Source: Kistimonas sp964291505 | GTDB lineage: Bacteria; Pseudomonadota; Gammaproteobacteria; Pseudomonadales; Endozoicomonadaceae | Reading direction: 5' to 3' | DNA: 64,000 nucleotides | Assembly: GCA_964291505.2 (NCBI GenBank) | Contig: OZ220216.1 | Coordinates: 1,488,001 to 1,552,000 of the forward strand | Program-made: the position numbers and the translations under genes | Part shown: positions 18,215-27,466 of the stretch, piece by piece | Numbering within the stretch: the first letter of the stretch is position 1 | Layout: each line of letters starts with the position of its first letter | The notes under the pieces: model-generated | Databases searched by the model: none | The model's input: only the letters and a program-made list of their open reading frames with translations | Told to the model about the DNA's origin: nothing

Positions 18215-18283
18215 CTTTCTATTTGAGTGGTGTCATCTTCTCAAGACCGGATGTCGGTCGTTAAATAAAGCATCAGGTATAAA

Positions 18284-18364
18284 GCGGGAATAGCTCGGTT
18301 GGTAGAGCGCAACCTTGCCAAGGTTGAGGTCGCCCAGAGCTAAAGAGTGAGTCTCGTTTCCCGC
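18284..18364 (+). pseudogene. Degenerate tRNA-Gly with rebuilt T arm, copy 1
   Basis: The acceptor, D arm and GCC anticodon arm are those of tRNA-Gly (with GCTCG for GCTCA and a GCGC D-arm end). In place of GCGAGTTCGAG it carries CGCCCAGAGCTAAAGAGT before GTCTCG, about nine bases longer, destroying the T arm. No CCA follows (GTCGAC instead). A CGACG/CGTCG hairpin at 18367-18383 comes directly after. Confidence 0.8.
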
Positions 18365-18399
18365 GTCGACGTTGAAAGCGTCGTAAAACAAGTTTCATT

Positions 18400-18475
<76 letters not shown>

Positions 18476-18484
18476 GTGTACGAC

Positions 18485-18560
<76 letters not shown>

Positions 18561-18582
18561 AGTTCTTCTTGTAAGAATTTGC

Positions 18583-18658
18583 GTCCCCTTCGTCTAGTGG
18601 CCTAGGACACTGCCCTTTCACGGCAGTAACAGGGGTTCGAGTCCCCTAGGGGACGCCA
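18583..18658 (+). tRNA. tRNA-Glu(TTC) copy 8
   Basis: CTGCC/GGCAG form, CCA encoded. Confidence 0.97.
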
Positions 18659-18727
18659 CTTTTCTATTGAGTGGTGTCATCTGCTCGAGACCGGATGCCG
18701 GTCGTTAAATAAAGCATCAGAGTTAAA

Positions 18728-18812
18728 GCGGGAATAGTTCAGTTGGTAGAGCGCAACCTTGCCAAGGTTGGGGGCGCCCAGAGCTAGAGAGTGAGTCTCG
18801 TTTCACGCTCCG
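18728..18812 (+). pseudogene. Degenerate tRNA-Gly with rebuilt T arm, copy 2
   Basis: Same rearranged T arm as the copy at 18284 (GCGCCCAGAGCTAGAGAGTG). It also has GTTCA for GCTCA in the D arm and TTTCACGC for TTTCCCGC, which breaks the acceptor stem. A perfect seven-pair hairpin CGACGTT/AACGTCG (18811-18827) follows it. Confidence 0.8.
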
Positions 18813-18843
18813 ACGTTGAAAACGTCGTAAAACAACTTTCGTT

Positions 18844-18919
<76 letters not shown>

Positions 18920-18922
18920 GAT

Positions 18923-18957
18923 TAAAAAGCCGTCATCATTGATGACGGCTTTTTTTT
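18923..18957 (+). terminator. Rho-independent terminator of the second tRNA array
   Basis: AAGCCGTCATCA pairs with TGATGACGGCTT and is followed by a long T-run. It is nearly identical to the terminator at 26940. Confidence 0.92.
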
Positions 18958-19061
18958 ATGTTTACGAACACCCAGCCTTCCGTATCTTTGATGTAGTTTT
19001 TTGTGCTTAAAAGGTTGGTTGGCGAAGCATATCCGTATGCTCGCCGACGATCGGGGGCAGT

Positions 19062-20756
19062 TTATCGGTTGTCGTTATTACGATTATGCACTCGGCGATA
19101 ACGCTGTATCCATTGGTTCAAGGCTGGGTGTTCAGATCCGCATGGTTGATTGTCATTAAGTTGCTCAAAGATCTGGTTGCCAAGCACTTTGCCCAATTCG
19201 ACCCCAAATTGATCGAAACTGTTGATACCCCAAATCACACCCTGAACGAATACTTTGTGTTCATACAGGGCGATTAGTGCGCCTAATGCTTCTGGTGTCA
19301 GGCTTTCCATGACCAACAGGGAGGCGGGCTTGTTGCCTGGAATGGCTTTCTGTGGCGCCAGAGTATCGATCATTTCCTGACTAGCGCCTTCTTTGGTCAG
19401 TTCATCCCTGATCGTTTCTTCCGAGCATCCAAGTGCTAGTGCCTGGGACTGGGCCAGTGCATGGGCAAACAGCCAATCCTGTTGTTCTCCAATGGGTGAC
19501 TGGCTGATCATCGGGACAATAATGTCGACAGGAATCAGTCGCGTGCCCTGGTGCAGAAGCTGATGATATGCGTGCTGGCCGTTAGTGCCGACACCTCCCC
19601 AGATCACAGGGCCGGTCTGCCAGCTGACGGGTTGCCCGTCGGTGGTGACACGCTTGCCGTTACTCTCCATATCCATTTGCTGCAGGTGGGCAGGGAAGGC
19701 TTCCAGATCGCTGGCATAGGTCAGTACGGCGTGGCTTTGCGCACCAAAGTAATTGCTGTACCAAATGCCCATCAGGGCCATGATCACCGACATGTTTTGC
19801 TCTAAGGGGGCAATCCGGAAGTGTTCATCCATGCTGTAGGCGCCGTGGAGCAGTCGCTCGAAGACGGTAAAACTGGTCATCAGGGGGATCATCAGACCGA
19901 TGGCGGACCAGAGTGAGTAGCGTCCACCGACCCAGTCCCACAGTGGCAGGATGTTATCCGGTGCAATACCGAACTGTGTGGCTTTGTCGATGTTGTTTGA
20001 CACGGCGACGAAGTGGCGATGGCTGTCCTGCTCTGGCATACCCTGTTCCAGCATCCAGGCTTTGGAAGCCTCTGCATTGACGCGTGTCTCCAGGGTGCTG
20101 AACGATTTAGAGGCAACGATAAATAGCGTAGTTTCTGGATCAATCACTTTCAGTGTTGCGGTAAGGTCCGCTGGGTCAACATTCACGACATAGTGTGCGG
20201 TCAGTTCTTCGCGTTGAAACGGACGCAATCCATCCAGCGCCGTTTTGACGCCAAGAAACGAACCGCCAATGCCAATACTGACGATGTGTTTGATCGCTTT
20301 TCCTGTATAGCCGGTCCATTCGCCACTGTGAATACGCTGGCATAGTGCGCGCATTCTTTCCAGGGTGTCACGGATGGCGGGCATAACATCTGCGCCATCA
20401 ACCAGAACCGGCCGCTGGCTTCGATTGCGTAGTGCGGTGTGGAGGACGGCGCGCTGCTCTGACGTGTTGATGGTGCTGCCATTAAACATGGCTTCCCGGC
20501 ACTCTTCGAGTCTGGCTTCTCTGGCTAGTTCAATGAGGTCTGACAGGGATTCTGTTGTGATCCTGTGGCGGGAATAGTCCAGGCAGAGTCCGGCGGCTTC
20601 TATGGTGAATTGCCGATAGCGCTCCGGATCTTCCATCAATGCCGCAATTGAGGTTTCTGCGAGATTTTTGCAGTGTATTGCAAGGGCGGGTGAAACAGCA
20701 TAGTTGCGCAGAGGGGAGGGAAGGCCGGGCTGTTGTTCGATTGAGGGTGTTTTCAT
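19062..20756 (-). CDS. pgi: Glucose-6-phosphate isomerase
   Basis: This 564-residue enzyme interconverts glucose-6-phosphate and fructose-6-phosphate in glycolysis. Family signatures are IVSIGIGGSFLGVK (~152-165), the sugar-phosphate-binding VASKSFSTLET (~215) and GVIWGINSFDQFGVELGK (~505-522) with the catalytic Lys. The start gives MKTPSIEQQPGL. It lies directly after a HAD phosphatase and the glucose PTS genes on the same strand, so imported glucose-6-phosphate feeds straight into it. Spacing to the HAD gene is 36 bases, consistent with one operon. Confidence 0.96.
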   Translation of the reverse strand: MKTPSIEQQPGLPSPLRNYAVSPALAIHCKNLAETSIAALMEDPERYRQFTIEAAGLCLDYSRHRITTESLSDLIELAREARLEECREAMFNGSTINTSEQRAVLHTALRNRSQRPVLVDGADVMPAIRDTLERMRALCQRIHSGEWTGYTGKAIKHIVSIGIGGSFLGVKTALDGLRPFQREELTAHYVVNVDPADLTATLKVIDPETTLFIVASKSFSTLETRVNAEASKAWMLEQGMPEQDSHRHFVAVSNNIDKATQFGIAPDNILPLWDWVGGRYSLWSAIGLMIPLMTSFTVFERLLHGAYSMDEHFRIAPLEQNMSVIMALMGIWYSNYFGAQSHAVLTYASDLEAFPAHLQQMDMESNGKRVTTDGQPVSWQTGPVIWGGVGTNGQHAYHQLLHQGTRLIPVDIIVPMISQSPIGEQQDWLFAHALAQSQALALGCSEETIRDELTKEGASQEMIDTLAPQKAIPGNKPASLLVMESLTPEALGALIALYEHKVFVQGVIWGINSFDQFGVELGKVLGNQIFEQLNDNQPCGSEHPALNQWIQRYRRVHNRNNDNR

Positions 20757-20792
20757 TTCTGGGCTGATGATTTCGCAAGGTATGTGAGTATC

Positions 20793-21623
20793 TTACCGCA
20801 TTACGGCGCTGATACCGGGGTCGTTGAGTAAAAAGGTGTTTTCCAGGTACGTTGCCACGGCTTCTTTGGCATCGGAGCCAATAATTTCCATTTCTGGCAG
20901 TCGCTGTTTCAGGCGTTCGTCGGCGTTTGCCATGATGAGTCCTTTGCCGGCCGTTGTCAGCATATCGGCATCATTCAAGCCATCACCAAAGGCGATGCAT
21001 TGTTTGGGTGAGAGGTTGAGGTGACGGGCTATGTGCTGCATGGCATTACCTTTGCTGACGCCTGCTGCGGTAATCTCCATGCTCCAGGGAAGCGAGCAGG
21101 TAATGTCTACCTTTCCTGAAAAACGGCTCCGTAATGCCTCACCGTAAGCGGCAAGGCGATGGATATCTTGGCAAGTGAAAAAAAGTTTGGCGACGTATGT
21201 GGTTGGTAGGGTATCGCTGTTGCAAAAAAAGCGTGGTAATGCCGTGTTGTGATGGTAAGAAAGTAGTCGTTCATCGTACTGGTTAAAGTACCAGCCTGAA
21301 TCCTTATAAAGATGCACGGTGATGCCGGGCTTATCAATCAGGGTTGAAATCATGGCCTGAACAATGTCTTCAGGCAGATCCTTTTGAAAGAGTAGGTTGT
21401 TGGTGGGTGTGTAAGTGCGTGCGCCATTGGCTGTGATCATAAAAGCGGGTATCTCAAGGCCATTTCTCAGATTGGATACTTCGCTGGCATGACGCCCGCT
21501 GGCCAAAATCAGCTGATAACCCTTTTGGTTCAGTCGCTTGAGCGTCAATGCTGTGTGTGATCCCAGTCGGTGCTCTGGTGTCAGAAGGGTGCCATCCAGG
21601 TCGGCTGCGATCAGTTGAAACAT
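20793..21623 (-). CDS. Cof-type HAD-superfamily sugar phosphatase
   Basis: A 276-residue protein with HAD motif I DLDGT (~8-12), motif II SGR (~46), and motifs III/IV in KGNAMQHIA and FGDGLNDADML (~215-225), matching the YidA/Cof class IIB group. These cytoplasmic enzymes hydrolyse sugar phosphates and related small metabolites with Mg2+. A longer start exists, but the ATG at 21623 has AGGAGA at good spacing and begins FQLIAADLDGT. Between ptsG and pgi it may relieve sugar-phosphate accumulation (inference). Confidence 0.9.
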   Translation of the reverse strand: MFQLIAADLDGTLLTPEHRLGSHTALTLKRLNQKGYQLILASGRHASEVSNLRNGLEIPAFMITANGARTYTPTNNLLFQKDLPEDIVQAMISTLIDKPGITVHLYKDSGWYFNQYDERLLSYHHNTALPRFFCNSDTLPTTYVAKLFFTCQDIHRLAAYGEALRSRFSGKVDITCSLPWSMEITAAGVSKGNAMQHIARHLNLSPKQCIAFGDGLNDADMLTTAGKGLIMANADERLKQRLPEMEIIGSDAKEAVATYLENTFLLNDPGISAVMR

Positions 21624-21695
21624 ATTGCTTCTCCTGTGGTTTTTAATGGATGGCAATCAGTATGGGCGTCTTCCGTGGAAGACGCCCATCCGTTA

Positions 21696-23477
21696 TCAGG
21701 CAATCGCTACCTTAAGGTGTTCATTGAATGCCTGTTCCCAGGCGGAGGTGTGTTGCTCACCCACCAGAAGGTGGATGACGGTATCTCCGCAACGCATGGC
21801 TTCGCTAATGCCCGCCTGTTTCAATGCTTGCGTATCAGGATTGATGCCTTGTCCAAGCTCAACCCGTATCCGTGTGAGTGCGCAGGTTTTGGCGGATCGG
21901 ATGTTTTCTGCGCCACCCAAAGCCTGAATCGCAGTCAGTGCATCACTGGTTTTGATGCTGGCATGTGTCGCTGCAGTCGTGGCGACGGCTTCTTTAGGCG
22001 CTGTTTCTGTATCCGCAGCGCTTGGCTGGGATTGTGGGTATTGCTTCAGGTAGTGCTCCATATCGGTCTTGAGATTGTCTGAGCGGGTTCCGAATATGGC
22101 TTGAACGCCGTTACCGACACGTACAACACCGGTTGCACCGAGTTGCTTCAGACGAGCGTCATTGACCTGGTTAGGATGTCTGACAGCAATACGTAGACGC
22201 GTAATACAGGCGTCCAGACTGGTGATGTTGGCTGCGCCACCGAAGGCTGCGACTAATTCACCCGCCATTGAACTGGTGTCGCTGTCGACAACGACGCTGG
22301 ATTCCTCTTCGCGACCTGGTGTTTTCAGGTTGAGCCACTGGATGGTGACACGGAAGATGACGTAATACAGGGCGGCAAATGCCAGGCCCAGCACCAGGAT
22401 ACCCCAGCCATTGGTGGAATTACCGTACAGCAGGGAAAAATCAATGAACCCGTGTGAAAAGGTCATGCCGTGCTTGATGCCCAGCGCAATACAGGTGAAA
22501 TAGGCCAGACCCGCCAGCAGCGCATGAATGCCATAAAGGACAGGGGCAACAAACAGGAATGAAAATTCAATGGGCTCGGTGATGCCGGTCAGAAAAGAGG
22601 TCAGTGCCGCAGAGATCATAATGCTGGCAATTCGCGCACGGTTTTCCGGTTTGGCGGTGTGCCAGATGGCAATGGCCGCGGCCGGCAGGCCGAACATCTT
22701 GAAAAGGTAGCCGCCGGCCATGTTGCCGGCCGTCGGGTCGCCGGCGACATAGCGGGCAATCTCGCCAGTGAATTCCTTGCCGGTTTGGGGGTCGACGTAC
22801 TGGCCGACTTCAAAGAAGAAGGGCACATTCCAGATATGGTGCAGTCCGAAGGGAATCAGTGCCCGTTCTACAATGCCGTAAATGGTAAAGGCGGCCGCCG
22901 GATTTTCGCTAGCAGCCCAGGTGGAGAAGGATTGAATGGCTTCGCCGATAGGGGGCCAGACCAGTGCGAGAATGGCGGCTACGCCAATCGCAGCAAAGGC
23001 TGTGGCGATTGGGACAAAACGTTTTCCGGCAAAGAAGCCCAGATAGGCCGGTAGCTCAATCCGGTAATAACGGTTGAACAGCCAGCTCGCGACGGCACCG
23101 ATAATAATCCCGCCCATGACGCCGGTATCAATGGAATCAATACCCATGATACGCGTGGTTTCGAGATCCAGTGCTGTGGCAAAAACACCCATGGTGGCAA
23201 TCATTACTGCGTAACCAACCATGGCAGCCAGTGCGGCAACGCCATCATTCTCGGTAAAGCCCAGTGCGACGCCAATGGCAAAAATCAGCGGCAGGTTGCC
23301 GAATACAGCGCCGCCGGCCTGGGCCATGATCGTATTAACAATATCTGGGAATAGCGCGAATCCAGCGGAACCTACACCCAGCAGGATACCGGCGGCGGGC
23401 AACACCGCCACCGGCAGCATCAGTGATTTGCCGATTTTCTGGAGATTGGCAAAGGCGCGATGTGCAATTGTTGTCAT
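21696..23477 (-). CDS. ptsG: PTS glucose-specific EIICB with a second EIIB domain
   Basis: Residues 1-~390 form the membrane EIIC domain and match E. coli PtsG closely by eye (FANLQKIGKSLMLPVAVLP, LGFTENDGVAALAA, PFGLHHIWNVPFFFEVGQY, GITEPIEFSFLFVAP). After the KTPGRE linker an EIIB domain carries the phosphorylated Cys in LDACITRLRI (~433). A second EIIB-like domain follows an Ala/Thr-rich linker, with Cys in AKTCALTRIRV (~535). The protein imports glucose as glucose-6-phosphate. It lies three bases downstream of the EIIA-HPr-EI gene. NagE-type specificity is less likely from the EIIC sequence. Confidence 0.9.
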   Translation of the reverse strand: MTTIAHRAFANLQKIGKSLMLPVAVLPAAGILLGVGSAGFALFPDIVNTIMAQAGGAVFGNLPLIFAIGVALGFTENDGVAALAAMVGYAVMIATMGVFATALDLETTRIMGIDSIDTGVMGGIIIGAVASWLFNRYYRIELPAYLGFFAGKRFVPIATAFAAIGVAAILALVWPPIGEAIQSFSTWAASENPAAAFTIYGIVERALIPFGLHHIWNVPFFFEVGQYVDPQTGKEFTGEIARYVAGDPTAGNMAGGYLFKMFGLPAAAIAIWHTAKPENRARIASIMISAALTSFLTGITEPIEFSFLFVAPVLYGIHALLAGLAYFTCIALGIKHGMTFSHGFIDFSLLYGNSTNGWGILVLGLAFAALYYVIFRVTIQWLNLKTPGREEESSVVVDSDTSSMAGELVAAFGGAANITSLDACITRLRIAVRHPNQVNDARLKQLGATGVVRVGNGVQAIFGTRSDNLKTDMEHYLKQYPQSQPSAADTETAPKEAVATTAATHASIKTSDALTAIQALGGAENIRSAKTCALTRIRVELGQGINPDTQALKQAGISEAMRCGDTVIHLLVGEQHTSAWEQAFNEHLKVAIA

Positions 23478-23480
23478 GGG

Positions 23481-26216
23481 TTACTCCTTATCTTTCCATT
23501 GCGCCAGCAGCGCGCGCACCTGTGTGGCGTCTTCCATGGTGAGGGCTTGTTGTGCCAGTGTGCGGCAATCGGCAAGGCTGAGTTCACGGATACGGGCTTT
23601 CACCAGTGGCAGAGAGGGAACGCTGACGGACAATTCGTTCACCCCGAGTCCAATCAGTAGCGGGATCGCAGTGATATCGCTGGCAATGCCGCCACAAACA
23701 CCGGTCCAGCGATTCTCGGCACTGGCGCCCTCCACGGTCATGGCGATCAGGCGCAATACAGCAGGGTGCAGGCTGTCGATCCGGCTGGCCAGTTTGGGGT
23801 GGCCGCGATCCATGGCGAGGGTGTACTGGGTCAGGTCGTTGGTGCCGATGGAGAAAAAGTCGGCTTCTCGTGCCAGCTCCCGGGCCATCAGGGCGGCAGA
23901 AGGAACTTCAATCATGATGCCAAGCTCAACGGTGCTATCCAGTGACAGGCGTTCTTCCTCAACCAGTTTTTTGACCGCGCGAAATTCTTCCAGGCTGGCA
24001 ATCATGGGTAACATGATGCGTAAATTGCCGACTTTCGCGCTGCGCAGAAGTGCACGAATCTGCCGACGAAGCATGGTGGGGCGATTGATGCCGACACGAA
24101 TCCCCCGTTCTCCCAGGAAGGGGTTCTCTTCTTCTGGTAGAGGCAGATAGGGCAGGGGTTTGTCGCCACCGACATCCAGTGTGCGGATGATGACCGGACG
24201 TTCTTTGCCCATAGCGCTGATAATATCACTATAGATTTGCGTCTGTTCGTCTTCGTCCGGTTCGGTTGTGCGATTGAGATAAAGGAATTCGGTGCGCAGC
24301 AATCCAATACCTTCTGCGCCCAGCTCTACCGCTTTCCGTGCTTCATCCAGGCCGCCCACATTGGCTGCTACTTCTATATGTGTACCATCCTGTGTAACGG
24401 CTGGTTGGTTTGTCGTTTGAAGTGCAGCCTGGAAGGTGCTCTCAGCTTCGTCTTTTTGCGTCTGGCACCGGCTGACCTCGTCAGTGGATGGTGATAGCAG
24501 CAGATAGCCAGCATCGGCATCCATGATGACCGTGGCGCCGTCCGATTGCTCATTGATGAGGCTATCCATGCCGGCAAGGTAGGGAATGCCCAGGGAACGG
24601 GCAATGATTGCGGCGTGAGAGCTGGCGCCGCCTTCGAGGCTGCAGACCCCGGCCACACGGCTACGATCCAGGCTGAGTAAGTCTGATGGTGTAATGTCCA
24701 GGTACACGGGAATCGCATTGTCCGGCCAGTTTTCAGTGCCGAACGAGATGCCTGTCAATACAGCCAGAACACGTTGGCCGACATCATCAATGTCAGCGGC
24801 TCGGCCGGCCAGTAGCGGGTTGTCCAGTGACTGAAGGGCGCGAACCTGCTGGTTGACGGCATTATTCCAGGCCCAGGCTGCTGAACGTCCTTCTGTAATC
24901 AGGTGGTTGGCGGTTTCGGCCAGTGCCGGGTCTTCCAGCAGTTGAGCGTGGGCATTGAATATTTCGGATTGTTCCTGTTCGCCGGCTGCTGCGAGTTTAG
25001 TCACCAGCTGTCGCAAGTCATCACAGGTTGATGCAATTGCGTTGTTTAGTTGATGTTGTTCGGTCGCTACATCTGAAGCCCACTCCTGCAATTCCGGATG
25101 CTGACGGCGGATATGGATGAGTTTGCCAATGCCGAGTCCGGGAGCGGCGCGAACACCGGATAGGCGACGCGGATCGCTTTTTTCATTGATCAGAAGTGGT
25201 GTTTCAGTTTCCTCGGTGGTAGATGTCTGGGTGCTTGTTGAAGCGACATCTTCCCCCAGGCCGGATTCAATGGCTGCAACGACTGAGGCGACTGCATTCT
25301 GCGCATCATCTCCCCAGACTTTTATAGTGACATCGTCGCCAAGTCGGGTGTTGAGCTTCATCAGTTCAGTCACGCTGTCACCGCGTGCTTCGATACCATG
25401 ACAGGCCAGCTTCACGGTTGCATGGCATTGATGGCACAGCTTGGCCAGAACCGCGGATGGTCGTGCGTGAAGGCCTTCGGGATTGGGGATGCGAACAGAG
25501 GCTTCGGCATCCGGTTTGCCCTGTGCCTGTGATGGTGTATCGGTGCCGCCGGTTGATGGCGATGTGCCGAGTACCAGCAGGCGATCACGACCAGCGTTGA
25601 CATGGCCAGATGCGGGATGGTTAATAGCCAGACTTGCGGGGCCGGTTTGTACAATAACCGTGATCAGGCTGCGTGCGTGGCAGGCAAGATAGTCAGCATC
25701 AAACTCCAGTAGTGGTTGTCCGGTTTTTACCTTGTCGCCTTCACTCACCTGTGGGTTGAAACCTTCTCCGCGCAGTGTCACGGTATCCAGGCCAACATGC
25801 ATCAGGATCTCAATACCACTGTCGGTTCGCAGGGTCAGTGCATGGTGTGCCGCATGCAGCTGGACAACTTCGGCATCAACCGGTGCGAGTAGTATGTTAT
25901 TGACCGGATCTATTGCGATGCCGTCACCGAGCATGCGTTCCGAAAATACCGGGTCGGGCACCTGGTCGATAGGGATGATGGGACCGGATAGGGGGGCCAA
26001 CAAGGTGATGTCATGCTGTACGGGAGGGGATGAAGGATTCAATCGTATTGCTCCGCGATAACAAGGCGTAAGGAATATCCAGGGAGAGTCAGGTTCTGCA
26101 TGAACGTTGACGTACGTCATACACCGGTGCTCCCCGCTGCCCACTGTAAGGATTTTGGGGGCACTCATATTGATGCAGCTCAAATACGCAGGGTATTCGG
26201 GTGCAGAACAGGGCAC
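23481..26216 (-). CDS. Fused PTS protein EIIA(Glc)-HPr-EI
   Basis: One 911-residue cytoplasmic chain holds three phosphotransfer proteins: EIIA-Glc at ~50-200 (VFSERMLGDGIAIDP, active His in LMHVGLDTVTL), HPr at ~245-330 (His in GLHARPSAV) and enzyme I at ~355-905 (phospho-His in GGASSHAAIIARSLG, then GTNDLTQYTLAMDR). It relays phosphate from PEP to PtsG encoded next door. The layout resembles the NagF type of Pseudomonas. The 5' end is uncertain: the GTG at 26216 lacks a clear ribosome site, and the ATG at 26120, with GGGGAG upstream, may be the true start. Confidence 0.9.
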   Translation of the reverse strand: MPCSAPEYPAYLSCINMSAPKILTVGSGEHRCMTYVNVHAEPDSPWIFLTPCYRGAIRLNPSSPPVQHDITLLAPLSGPIIPIDQVPDPVFSERMLGDGIAIDPVNNILLAPVDAEVVQLHAAHHALTLRTDSGIEILMHVGLDTVTLRGEGFNPQVSEGDKVKTGQPLLEFDADYLACHARSLITVIVQTGPASLAINHPASGHVNAGRDRLLVLGTSPSTGGTDTPSQAQGKPDAEASVRIPNPEGLHARPSAVLAKLCHQCHATVKLACHGIEARGDSVTELMKLNTRLGDDVTIKVWGDDAQNAVASVVAAIESGLGEDVASTSTQTSTTEETETPLLINEKSDPRRLSGVRAAPGLGIGKLIHIRRQHPELQEWASDVATEQHQLNNAIASTCDDLRQLVTKLAAAGEQEQSEIFNAHAQLLEDPALAETANHLITEGRSAAWAWNNAVNQQVRALQSLDNPLLAGRAADIDDVGQRVLAVLTGISFGTENWPDNAIPVYLDITPSDLLSLDRSRVAGVCSLEGGASSHAAIIARSLGIPYLAGMDSLINEQSDGATVIMDADAGYLLLSPSTDEVSRCQTQKDEAESTFQAALQTTNQPAVTQDGTHIEVAANVGGLDEARKAVELGAEGIGLLRTEFLYLNRTTEPDEDEQTQIYSDIISAMGKERPVIIRTLDVGGDKPLPYLPLPEEENPFLGERGIRVGINRPTMLRRQIRALLRSAKVGNLRIMLPMIASLEEFRAVKKLVEEERLSLDSTVELGIMIEVPSAALMARELAREADFFSIGTNDLTQYTLAMDRGHPKLASRIDSLHPAVLRLIAMTVEGASAENRWTGVCGGIASDITAIPLLIGLGVNELSVSVPSLPLVKARIRELSLADCRTLAQQALTMEDATQVRALLAQWKDKE

Positions 26217-26245
26217 CGCTCAAAGTGTAAGCTTGAGGTACCTGT

Positions 26246-26281
26246 TACCGATTATCATCAGACTGTAGTCTGGTATCGGTA
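26246..26281 (-). promoter_or_regulatory. Nested inverted repeat in the PTS leader
   Basis: An outer TACCGAT/ATCGGTA pair encloses a CAGACT/AGTCTG pair just upstream of the EIIA-HPr-EI gene. It could be a regulator site or a leader hairpin. A 12-base perfect palindrome TGACGTACGTCA also occurs at 26108-26119, across the ATG at 26120. Confidence 0.45.
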
Positions 26282-26380
26282 GGGGAAACGTTCAAGGAGT
26301 TGAGCGTGTATGATGCTGAGGCCGAGAAGTGTTAGAAAGAATGCAAAAATAAGAGAGAGTAGAACGAGTGGCTTACAAGA

Positions 26381-26456
26381 TGGCAGGCCAAGAGGGAATC
26401 GAACCCCCAACCCCCGGTTTTGGAGACCGGTGCTCTACCAATTGAGCTATTGGCCT
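26381..26456 (-). tRNA. tRNA-Trp(CCA)
   Basis: On the minus strand: acceptor AGGCCAA/TTGGCCT, anticodon loop CTCCAAA (CCA) between CCGGT and ACCGG, CCA encoded. It is isolated here instead of beside secE-nusG, and lies upstream of the PTS genes on the same strand. A likely -10 TATACT is at 26470-26475. Confidence 0.95.
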
Positions 26457-26535
26457 GTGAAGTGGCTGCAGTATAACACGAGAATAACGCTGCTTTTCCA
26501 GTCTTTTTTCAAAAAAGTCTTTTTGTTTCAGTCGG

Positions 26536-26564
26536 TTGACAAGACTTCTTAAGGTCCATAGAAT
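26536..26564 (+). promoter_or_regulatory. Sigma-70 promoter of the third tRNA cluster
   Basis: TTGACA (26536-26541), 17-base spacer, TAGAAT (26559-26564), then GCGCTCC. Third copy of the tRNA-Ala promoter architecture in the window. Confidence 0.85.
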
Positions 26565-26620
26565 GCGCTCCATCTTCGCTGAGACAGCTTCTTATTTGTC
26601 TTGGTCAAGAGGATGTGTGT

Positions 26621-26696
<76 letters not shown>

Positions 26697-26715
26697 AATT
26701 CCTAAAGGAATTTGC

Positions 26716-26791
26716 GTCCCCTTCGTCTAGTGGCCTAGGACACTGCCCTTTCACGGCAGTAACAGGGGTTCGAGTCCCCTAGGGGACGCCA
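26716..26791 (+). tRNA. tRNA-Glu(TTC) copy 9
   Basis: CTGCC/GGCAG form, CCA encoded. Confidence 0.97.
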
Positions 26792-26860
26792 CTTTTCTAT
26801 TGAGTGGTGTCATCTGCTCGAGACCGGATGCCGGTCGTTAAATAAAGCGTCAGAGTTAAA

Positions 26861-26936
<76 letters not shown>

Positions 26937-26939
26937 GAT

Positions 26940-26973
26940 AAAAAAGCCGTCATCAGTGATGACAGCTTTTTTG
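26940..26973 (+). terminator. Rho-independent terminator of the third tRNA cluster
   Basis: AGCCGTCATCA pairs with TGATGACAGCT and is followed by six T residues; near-copy of the terminator at 18923. Confidence 0.9.
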
Positions 26974-26990
26974 TTATCTAGAGTATCTTT

Positions 26991-27293
26991 TTACAGTGTG
27001 GCGCCAGGCTTTAACGCCCATGCTCTGCACCAGCCTTCGGGGCTGACCTGTCGGCCTTGAAACAGATTGCAGCCTTTGTTCCCTTCGACGTAAAGCACGC
27101 AGTTTTCACATTTCTGTCCTGCCTGGTACTTTTCCTCACCCTTTACATCCGCAGCATTGAGGATATAGCCAAAGTTTTTTGCCATCGGCTCATCAACAGA
27201 CACTACCTTGTCATCCGCAAGGGAGAGTGTTGCGAGTGGAATCAGGGAAACGCCGATGGCGGTTTTTTTCAGAAAATCACGTCTGCTTTGCAT
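26991..27293 (-). CDS. High-potential iron-sulfur protein (HiPIP)
   Basis: A 100-residue Tat-exported redox protein. The signal SRRDFLKKT and a hydrophobic core end near residue 26. The mature part has the HiPIP cysteine pattern QKCENCVLY...GCNLF...GWCRAWALKPG (four Cys for one 4Fe-4S cluster). HiPIPs carry single electrons in the periplasm between respiratory or photosynthetic complexes. The ATG at 27293 follows GAGGAGAG; an upstream in-frame start adds only five residues. It is divergent from the photolyase gene, with a TTGTACA-type site between them, so it may be light-responsive (inference). Confidence 0.92.
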   Translation of the reverse strand: MQSRRDFLKKTAIGVSLIPLATLSLADDKVVSVDEPMAKNFGYILNAADVKGEEKYQAGQKCENCVLYVEGNKGCNLFQGRQVSPEGWCRAWALKPGATL

Positions 27294-27392
27294 GTGGACT
27301 CTCCTCATTAGATTAATTACGACTAACCACGTATAAAAAGCTTCGTAAAACGACTAACTTATTGATGTTCTTTTTATGTATTGAATTTATAT

Positions 27393-27418
27393 TTGTACAT
27401 ATATAGATAATTGTATAA
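27393..27418. promoter_or_regulatory. LitR/MlrA-type operator, site A
   Basis: TTGTACA-N12-TGTATAA in the HiPIP-photolyase intergenic region. The layout matches the inverted repeat known for the MerR regulator MlrA (TTGTACA-N12-TGTACAA) and three other sites in this region. Confidence 0.65.
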
Positions 27419-27466
27419 GAATAATTCGGGATATGTTGAGAGCGCTGACAGAGAGGAGGGTAAGGT

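Noticed and set aside
23221..24150. 309-codon plus-strand frame opposite the PTS genes
   Set aside because: Ser/Arg/Ala-rich antisense shadow of the clearly real EIIA-HPr-EI and ptsG genes.
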